This document shows, piece by piece, positions 25,664 to 35,500 of a stretch of 64,000 nucleotides of DNA (positions are counted from its first letter, which is position 1; every line of letters begins with the position of its first letter). Origin of the DNA: Verrucomicrobiales bacterium. Its GTDB lineage: Bacteria > Verrucomicrobiota > Verrucomicrobiia > Verrucomicrobiales > DEV007. Where the stretch lies: the NCBI GenBank assembly GCA_029213005.1, contig JARGPI010000012.1, forward strand, positions 62,001 to 126,000, in the 5' to 3' direction. The position numbers and the translations under genes are program-made. The notes under the pieces were generated by a model. It had not been told where the DNA came from and did no database searches. It saw only the letters and a list, made by a program, of their open reading frames with translations.

Positions 25664-26467
25664 TCACCCTTCGGCCACTATCATCATCCAACGGAAGTCA
25701 GATTCCAGTAGCTGACGATATTTGATCTCAAATCCGCATGACTCCAAGAGGTGGCGGTGATTGTGGGAAAACGAATACTCCTGCCCGGAGGATCTCGATT
25801 TCATTTCGGTATCGGGATCAAAACCATCGTAAAGAGGTTCCACCAACGCGACCAACGAGGGCGATTGCTCCTTCAGGTAACGGAACATCTCTACTAACTC
25901 GGCTTCGAGGAAATACTCCATGACCCCTCCGTAACTGAGCAGCACCGTTCCCCTTTTGGCCTTTTGCTTGATTAGAACAGAAGCATCGCCACTTTCAAAA
26001 CTGAGTGTTTCCACATCGTAAACCTGACGGTTTTTCTTCACTATACCGGCATTGATATCGAGACCGATAAACTCATCCAGATCACTGAATTTCTCAGATA
26101 GGTGATTTATAACCCTTCCATCTCCGCAGCCGATCTCAATCAATTGATGGTATTTCCCTTCCGAGTCTCTAATCTCGGCATCAAGCGCCTCAACCAGACT
26201 GTAATGCTCCCCGAGAAATGAAGTTTCAAATCGATCTCCGAAAGTCTCGTAAAACGAGTCTCCGGCATCACCCTTCCAATATTGAGTGAGATGTTTACGA
26301 AGATCTACCTCATCGCCTCTTCGTGCCGCTTTTTTTATCAAACTATAGGAAATAAGTTTTTCCATAGCTCCCCGAGGTTCTTTTCCCCCACTAGCGAGAG
26401 CCCGCTTTGCTCCCGGTAATAGACATCCCGCCACATTTCCACAAACCTCTTTAATCATCTCTTTCAT
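25664..26467 (-). CDS. Class I SAM-dependent methyltransferase
   Basis: A 267-residue protein. The SAM-binding loop is LIEIGCGDGRVINHL (about 125-139), followed by the acidic motif II residue in IGLDINAGIV, and SYGGVMEYFLEAEL later as motif IV-like. An ATG at 26467 was chosen; the frame can extend to a TTG at 26482. It is divergent from the NRPS-PKS gene, 123 bp away, so it could be a tailoring N- or O-methyltransferase for that product. However, it is not embedded in the same transcript and the link is only positional. The substrate cannot be read from sequence. Confidence 0.7.
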   Translation of the reverse strand: MKEMIKEVCGNVAGCLLPGAKRALASGGKEPRGAMEKLISYSLIKKAARRGDEVDLRKHLTQYWKGDAGDSFYETFGDRFETSFLGEHYSLVEALDAEIRDSEGKYHQLIEIGCGDGRVINHLSEKFSDLDEFIGLDINAGIVKKNRQVYDVETLSFESGDASVLIKQKAKRGTVLLSYGGVMEYFLEAELVEMFRYLKEQSPSLVALVEPLYDGFDPDTEMKSRSSGQEYSFSHNHRHLLESCGFEIKYRQLLESDFRWMMIVAEG

Positions 26468-26590
26468 AAAAACTATTAACAAAAATTAAATTAGGGATTT
26501 ATATTTTCCATAACTAATTTATCTTTTGTTTCTAGTTGGGTCACCACTAGAGGCTTAAACTGTATTAGTTTATAAAAAGAAACACAAACG
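26468..26590. promoter_or_regulatory. Divergent promoter region of the methyltransferase and NRPS-PKS genes
   Basis: A 123-bp AT-rich interval. It contains an inverted repeat TCTAGT-N9-ACTAGA (26531-26551) about 40 bp before the NRPS-PKS start, placed like an operator, and a TATAAA-like box near 26571-26576. No SD-like sequence stronger than AGAAA precedes the ATG at 26591. Confidence 0.4.
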
Positions 26591-29500
26591 ATGCCAGAGG
26601 ACCATCAAACCGAAACATTTGCGACTGTCGTTGATGCATTCCAATCTACCGTCGAAACCTGTCGAAACAATGTTTCGGTAGTATGCGGAGAAGACTTTCT
26701 TACCTACGAACAGCTTGATCACCGTTCAGACGCGCTAGCCGCTCAACTACTGAAAGCGGGTGCGGCACCCGGCGACTTTATAGGGATCAGCAATGAACGT
26801 CGCCTCGAACTCGCCATTGGATTACTCGCCATTCTTAAGGTCGGCGGTGCCTACGTTCCCTTTGATTTATCCTACCCCGGAAATCGACTCCGTGGAATGG
26901 CCGAAGATTCCGGCATCAAAATCTTACTGGGAAGTATAGCGGAACTTACAGATCCGGAAACCGAACAGATCCCGTTCGATCAGTTTGCCGACCAATGTGA
27001 CTTTAGCTTTGAGAACCCGGCCACAGGTGACTCGAAAGCCTATGTGATGTATACTTCCGGTTCCACCGGGAAACCCAAAGGAGTGGTCGTCCCTCACCGG
27101 GCCATCCTTCGTCTCGTTAAGGATCAAAACTATTGTGAACTGGGCCCGGAGCAAACCATACTTCAGCATTCCCCCGTTTCCTTCGATGCCTCCACCTTCG
27201 AAATATGGGGTTCGTTGTTAAACGGCGGAAAGATGGTGATATTTCCAGACGAAGAACTCTCGCTTCGCTCCGTCGGAGACGCCATCCGGGAACAGAAAAT
27301 TACCACTATGTGGCTCACCGCGGGTCTCTTTCATGCCCTCGTCGATGAGAGGCCTCTGGATCTCAAACCGCTCAAACAGTTACTTACCGGAGGGGATGTG
27401 GTTTCGCCAGTTCAGTCGGCTAAGATACTGACAACATGTCCCGAACTAAGCCTCATCAACGGATACGGCCCCACCGAAAACACCACCTTTACCTGCTGTC
27501 ACCCGATCACTCTGGAAGAACTTAAGGACCAGTCGCCAATTCCGATCGGAACGCCCATCAATGGAACTCAAGTATATTTACTGGATTCGAATCTCCAACC
27601 CGTGGAAGACGGAACACCCGGCGAACTCTGCACCTCCGGCGAAGGACTCGCTATTGAATATCTCAACGCTCCCGAAATAACCGCTGAAAGGTTTACCAAT
27701 CTAGCGGATGGCACCAGAGTATACCGAACCGGAGATCTCGCCTCGAAGCGCCCCGATGGCATTATCGACTTTCACGGCAGAATTGATCAACAGGTAAAAA
27801 TACGCGGCTTCCGGATCGAACTGGGCGAGATCGAAACCGCGATTCTGACAGATCAGGCGATTCAGCAAGTTTCCGTCGTCGCTGATTCCTGGGGCGAGGC
27901 CACCGACAAAACCCTGATCGCCCACTATGTATCGGATGACGACATCACTAAAGAGAACTTCGTGGAACGACTTGAAGCAATACTGCCTCACTACAGCATT
28001 CCATCGTTCTTCAATCGGGTCAGTGAAATCCCGCTAACTCCGAACGGTAAAGTTGACCGCAAATCTCTACCATCTTTAACGGAGTTCATCGCCAAAAAAG
28101 ATGCTTCAGAAACGAGTCAGGACTCAACACAGGTGTCAAAAATTATCAGCGACGCATTCGCCGAAGTGCTTCAAGTCGAAACCATTCCGTTAACGGTCAA
28201 TTTCTTTGACCTCGGGGCCAGCAGTCTCCAAATCGCGCGGGTTCATGAAAAGGTCCAGGCATCTCTGAACCGGGAATTTCCGATTACCGACTTTTTTAGA
28301 TTCACAACGATATCAGCACTCGCAGCCTATTTGAGTCACGAGACCGACAGTACCGACGCAGCTAACAAATCGAAAGGAAGTGACAACCGGAACCAGGACA
28401 TCGCTATTATCGGCCTTGCCGGACGTTTCCCCGGTGCGGAAAATGTAGACATCTTCTGGGAAAACCTGATCAATGGTAAAGAATCAATCTCGCATTTCAC
28501 CGCAGAAGAACTCGATTTCGAAAACGCCCTTTCGTCCGATCAGGACGCTACCGAAACCTATGTGCGGTCACGGGGCATCATTAACCAATCCGACCACTTC
28601 GATGCCCCTCACTTTGCTATTCCACCTCGTGAAGCCGAGGAGATGGACCCCCAGCATCGTCTGATGCTGGAATGTGCCCAAACCGTTCTCGAGAACGCCG
28701 GCCATGACCCTGATCGGTTCGACGGAAAGATTGGATTTTACTGCGGGTCCAGCCAAAACTCATACCTACTGAGCAATCTTTGCCAAAATCCCGACTTTGC
28801 GAAGAAACTTGCCGCCGGATATCCCACTAACCATTTTAATGCTCTGTTAGGAAACGATAAAGATTTCCTGCCGACCCGGGTAGCCTACAAACTGAATTTA
28901 AAAGGCCCGGCAGTCTCCGTTCAATGCGCCTGTTCGACCTCATTGGTTTCCGTCGCCCAAGCCTGCGAAAGCCTGCGGTCCAACACCTGCGATATGGCTC
29001 TGGCCGGGGGGATCTCTTTAGGGTATCCCCAGAAAAGGGACTACCTGTATACCCCGGACGGAATTGCCTCGGAAGACGGCCACTGCCGAACGTTTGATGC
29101 GAAAGCGACCGGAACCGTTTTCGGAGAAGGCGTAGGGCTGGTCGCGCTCCGGAGACTGGACAACGCACTGGCCGACGGTGACCATATCGTGGCAGTGATC
29201 CGCGGTTTCGCGATTAACAACGACGGTTCTGGTAAAGCAGGCTATACCGCACCAAGTATCAATGGCCAGGTTGAGGTCATTCGCGAAGCACAGAAAGCCG
29301 CCGACGTTGATCCTGAAAGCATCGGCTACATCGAAGCTCACGGAACCGCAACGCCTCTGGGTGACCCCATCGAAATTGCAGCATTGAATACCGCCTTCGG
29401 CCACTCCGATCAGAAGTATTGCAAAATTGGAACCGCAAAAACCAATGTGGGCCACCTCGATATCGCAGCAGGAATCACGGGACTGATCAAGACCGCTCTC

Positions 29501-32500
29501 ACGATTCAAAAAGCTGAAATCCCACCACTGCTTCATTTTGATACCGCAAATCCTAATATAGATTTCGACAGTGGCCCTTTTACACCGGTAACGGAACTAA
29601 CCAAGTGGAATCCGAAACAACATCCCAGAAGAGCAGGCGTAAGCGCCTTCGGCGTTGGCGGCACTAACGTCCACCTTATCCTCGAGGAAGCGCCGACTGT
29701 ACCCTGTACAATCGAAAAGTGTACAGGGTACAGTGATGAATCCGCCCCAAAACCCGCCTACATCTTTCCTGTATCCGCCTCAAGCGATGAAGCGCTTCGC
29801 GAAGGAATTCAAAAACTCGGTCAATATGCCAATCAAACCCCCGGTATTGATCTGGATTCCATTGCCTACACCCTGCAATACGGCAGACGCAATTTCGACA
29901 AACGGGCCGTAGTTGTAGCGGACTCCCTATCAGAATTAGTAAAAGGCGCCGAAAGCCATCGTGGAAAAGCGATTCAGGCAGGTGCCTACCATCAGGTCGC
30001 ATTTATGTTTCCGGGACAGGGTTCGCAGCATCCCGGAATGGCCAGGGAACTATACGAAACCGAAGAAACGTTTCGGAAAGCTTTTGATGAATGTGTCGAA
30101 CTGGTTAAAAAAGAAATCGATATCGATCTCAGTAAACTGGTTTTTCCGGATAGCAAAAATTCCGGAGACGCCGCCGATAAGCTGAAGAAAACCAGTCTGG
30201 CCCAACCTGCCATTTTCTGTGTGGAATACGCCCTCGCCCTTCAGTGGAAGCATTGGGGAATCACCCCGGCATGCCTGATCGGTCATAGCATCGGTGAATT
30301 TGCTGCCGCCTGCTTTGCCGGAGTCTTCAGTCTTCCCGATGCCCTGAAACTAATCTGTCTTCGCGGCAAACTGATGGCCGACCTTCCCGGAGGTGCCATG
30401 ATTTCCGTTCGGGCGTCGCAAGAGGAAATCGCCCCGTTCCTCAATGAGGACATAAATCTCGCCGCAGTTAACGGAGCCACCTCCTGTGTCATTGCGGGGC
30501 CCTACGAAGCCGCCGCCGTGGTAGAGAAAGAACTACAGAGCGCCGGGCTCGAAGCCAAACGTCTCCATACCTCCCACGCTTTTCATTCCTCGATGATGGA
30601 ACCCATCGTGGACACCTTTAAGCTCGAAGTAGAGAAACTAACACTCTCCGCGCCGACTATTCCTATCCTCTCCACCGTCACTTCAGACTGGATGAGTGAG
30701 GAAACCGCAACTGATCCCGATTACTGGGCTTCGCATCTCCGCATGCCAGTCAACTTCCACGAAGGGATCAAACAGATTTGGAAACGCAGTGATCACATTC
30801 TGCTCGAAGTCGGCCCCGGCAGAACATTGGCCACCCTGGCCGGTCAGAATCCGGATCGAAAAAAAGCTCAACCTTCATTGGCGTCACTGCCCCACCCTTC
30901 CAAAGCGGAATCGTCCTATCATCATATCAGGACCACCCTGGGTGAGCTCTGGTGTCATGGACTTCCCGTAGACTGGAACACGCTAGAGCACAGAACGGTG
31001 AAACCGCGCCGCGTTCCATTGCCAACCTACTCTTTTCAAAGACAACGCTATTGGGCCGATCCCAAACCACCCGCACTTTCTCCCGCCACTCCTACACCTT
31101 TTCCCTTCCCTAATTTGCTACCTAACCCAACCACACCGGAAATGACGAGCACTAAAGCAGACCTGAACGATATCGAAACCCGACTGAAAGAGGTTCTTTC
31201 GGAGCTATCAGGAATCAGTCCCGGCGATATGGAAAACGACGCTTCGTTTTTGGAACTCGGATTCGATTCTCTCTTGCTGACTCAAGTCGGAAAAGAAATC
31301 CAGGACACCTTTAAGGTCAAAGTATCCCTTAGGCAGCTGATTGATGAGCTATCATCGATTAAAGAATTAAGCAATCACCTCGAAGCTAACTCCGACTTCG
31401 CCACTACAGTTTCTGAAGCGCCCCAACCATCTCCGGTAGGAATGCCCCAGCCCCCGGCCGGGATGCAGCCTCAGGCCTTTCCATTCAATTTCCAAATCAC
31501 ACCGGAAATGGCGGCACAGATGCCGATTGCCTATATTCCCGTAATCTTTCCACAGCAGGGGGTTCCACAACCCGTCCCAACCGTTCAGACTCCAGGGTCA
31601 GCTCCAGCGAAGATCGAGCCGAAACCAGAGACGCCCGTCATTTCAGAACCAACCACCGTCATCGACCGTTCCGAACCGGTTGAGTCCCTTACCAAAGCCC
31701 AACAAGCCCACATTGACCGGCTCGTTTTTCGGTATACCGAAAAAACAAAAGGGTCGAAGGCGCTGACCCAGAAGTACCGGAAATTTCATGCCGACCCGCG
31801 GACCGCCTCGGGCTTCAATCGACTTTGGAAGGAGATGGTTTACCAGATCGTCACTACCAAATCCAAAGGCTCTCGACTTCTCGATGTCGATGGCAATGAG
31901 TATATCGATATTTTAAATGGCTTTGGCCCGGGATTTCTCGGTCATTCCACAGACTTTCTGGTTAATGCTGTCGAAGAACAGCTTCATAAAGGATACGAAG
32001 TCGGCCCTCAATCGTTACTGGCCCTTGAAGCCGCTGAGTTGTTCTGCGAAGTCAGCGGCAACGAAAGAACCAGTTTTGTCTGCACCGGTTCAGAAGCCGT
32101 TCAAGCGGCAATGCGCCTCGCCAGAACCGTGACAAACCGGGACAAAATCGTAATTTTCGCGAGAGACTATCATGGAAACTTTGATGAAGTTCTCGTCCGG
32201 GGTGTCAACCAGGGTGACAATCTAAAATCTCTACCTACGGCTCCCGGTATACCTAAAGCTTCCGCCGGTAATATCATCGTCCTTCCTTACGGAACCGACG
32301 AATCCCTTGAAATCATCCGGAAGCAGGCTCATGAGTTGGCGGCTGTCATCGTGGAGCCTGTCCAAAGTCGCCGACCCGAATTCAGGCCGAAACACTTCAT
32401 CAAAGAAGTTCGCGAGATCACCCATCAGTCAGGAACCCTGTTTGTCTTTGACGAAGTGGTTACCGGCTTTCGGTTTGGCCCCCGCGGTGCTCAGGAATTC

Positions 32501-35500
32501 TATGGTGTCGACGCAGATCTTTGCACCTACGGAAAAGTAATCGGCGGCGGGATGCCTCTGGGTGTGGTTTCCGGGAAGGCCCAATACATGGATACTTTCG
32601 ATGGTGGAATGTGGCAATACGGTGACGATTCATTTCCCGAGCAGCCCGTTACCTTTTTTGCGGGTACATTTGTTAGACATCCGCTCGCCATGGCGAGCGT
32701 TAAGGCGATGTTGGAGTTTTTCAAAACACAACCCCTCCATTTTTGGAATCAGATTAATGCCAAGGGAGACAAGTTGGCGGGCACAATTGATTCCTTCTTC
32801 AAATCGCAGAATGTACCGATGGAAATGCCTAACTGCGGCTCCCTGATGTTCGTAAGAATGGGTGAAGGCCAGAAGTATGGAAATTTGTTCTTCTACCATT
32901 TGAGAGAGAAAGGTGTCTTCATGCTCGAAGGCTTCCCCTCCTACCTAACCGCAGCTCATAGCGATGAAGATATTGACTACATCATCGAAGCGTTTAAAGA
33001 ATCGACTTATGAAATGCAATCGGCCGGTTTCTTTCCGGAATCAGAGGAGGGAAAAGCCTTCCGTTCACCGAGTCTTTCAGGACCTCCCCCTCAGCTAGCG
33101 GGGAAGGAATCAAAAAAACAAACCGTTTCCGAACCCCAACGTGAGGAAAAAACTTTCTTAAAACCTCTTGAGGTGGAAACCACTGAGCCTCAAAGGGAAA
33201 TCATTTTGGCTTCGAGCCTTAGCGAGGGTGCCTCCTGCGCCTTTAATGAATCGGCAACTCTCACTCTCAACGGTGATTTAGACACCACGGCATTGGAAAA
33301 AGCATTCGAGAGTTTAGTCTCCCGCCACGATGCGCTCCGATCAACATTCTCTGAAGACGGACTCTCCATGCGGGTCCATCCGACCCTCGAGATTCCCATC
33401 GAAAAAATTGATTTGAGCAACAAAGGCTCCGAGCAGCTGAAGGGAATTTTGCATATCGATGCCTCTACCCCGTATAATCTTCAGGAGGGACCATTGCTTC
33501 GTCCCATGTTAATCAAGACGTCCGATAAGGAACACAAATTTGTTATCTCGGCCCACCACCTCATTTGCGATGGCTGGTCCTACAACGTTATAGCCGAAGA
33601 ACTCTGCGAACTATACAATTCGTTCTGTCAAAAGGTGCCTCATCACCTCTGTCTGCCCAAACAGTATGCCGACCATTCGAGAGAGCAGATCGCCAGGCAA
33701 AAAGGCGAAGCACACCAGCTTCAGGAAACCTACTGGCTGAACCAGTTCAAATCATTACCGGATCCATTGGAACTGCCCCTTGATCGCCCCTATCAAATTG
33801 ACCGGACCTTCCGTGGCGAGACCATTGAACATTTTATCAACAAAGCCAAATACGAGGAAATCAAGAAGGTGGGCGCCAAAATGGGAAGCACACTGTACAG
33901 CACACTCGCGGCGACATTTGAACTGCTGATCCATCGACTCACCGGTCAGGACGATATCGTGGTCTGTATCCCCGCCGCCGGACAAAATGACGGAGAAGAC
34001 ACCGATAATCTGATAGGCCACTGCGTGAACTTCCTGCCTCTTCGCAGCCGATACCAGCACTCCGACAAATTTGAAGACTTCCTGTCTCAGAGCAGAAAGA
34101 CATTGCTGGAAGCAACCGACAACCGCTCTTTTACCTATGGCGAACTTATTCAGCGACTGGACATAGAAAGAGATCCCCGCCGGATGCCACTGCTTGAGGT
34201 TGCCTTCAATTGTGAGCGGATGGACTATTTCGGAGAATGGAAAGACCTTTGCGTCAAATTTGAGCCTAATGGTAAGACTCATGTCCACTACCCAATGTTC
34301 ATGAACATTGTTGAGTCTCAAAACGGGCTTCGCATCGATGTTGACTATAATTCCGACATTCTGGATAGAGACACGGTAGAAGGTTGGCTCTCCGGTTTCG
34401 AAACTTTAATCGATGGAATCATCGAAGATCCGAAACGTTCCGTATCGAAACTGCCGATTATGGATCAGGCCTGTCGGAAAACTGTTCTTCAGGAATGGAA
34501 TTCCATTGGTTCAAATCCGCCCCTTCCAGATTCACCGGTTCACAAATTGTTTGAAGAACAGGTTCGACTGCATCCCGAATCAACTGCTCTCACAAGTAGC
34601 GATGGCGAGATCAGTTATCAGGAACTGAACGAACAGGCGAATACTATTGCCGATCAATTGAAGAAAAACGGGGTATCGCCGGATGATATCGTGGCGATCG
34701 TTGCGGAACGATCGGCAGGAGTGGTTGCCGGTCTGCTTGGTATCTTGAAAACCGGCGCTGCCTATTTGCCGATCGATCCCAATTTACCGCAGGAGCGAAT
34801 TTCGCTGATCCTGAAAGACGCCTCTCCCTCCGTGATTTTAAGCGGAACGGATACCGGAGTAACTATCGGTAAAGGCACCAAAGCATTGTCGATCAGGGAC
34901 CTACTGCAAAAACCGATGGTCGGAAACTTTGAATCCTACTCCGGCAATCTCGACGATCTGGCCTATGTGATGTACACTTCGGGCTCAACCGGAGCGCCGA
35001 AAGGAACTTTAATCCCACATCGGGGAATCGTCAGACTCGTTAAATCGACTGACTACATGGCTTTTGGTCCCGACGAGGTTTTTCTGCTATCGGCACCTCT
35101 TTCATTCGATGCCTCAACACTGGAATTATACGGGCCTCTGCTTAATGGCGGTTCCCTTGCCTTACTCGACTCCGCGACCCCGGGGTTGGATGATATTGCA
35201 AATGCAATCCGAGAGTTTGGAGTTACTACTCTGTGGTTAACGTCAGGCTTATTCAATCTAATGGTGGAGGAACACCCTGATGCACTAAAAGGTCTCAAAC
35301 AGCTACTTGCCGGTGGGGACGTGCTCTCAAAGAGTCACGTCGCAAAAGCCCTGAAACTGCTGGGCGAAAAAGGCACACTTATCAATGGATACGGTCCAAC
35401 TGAAAACACCACTTTTACAACCGCTCACAAAATTGTAGCCGCGGATACCACCTCAGTCTCTATACCAATTGGACGACCCATTGCCCATACGCAGTGCTAC

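Noticed and set aside
33890..33905. A further partial ACTGTACAG match inside the C domain of the megasynthase
   Set aside because: Only 9 bases match, there is no second unit at 22 bp, and the codons fit the domain, so chance is the simplest explanation. The same holds for a TGTACAG at about 11753.
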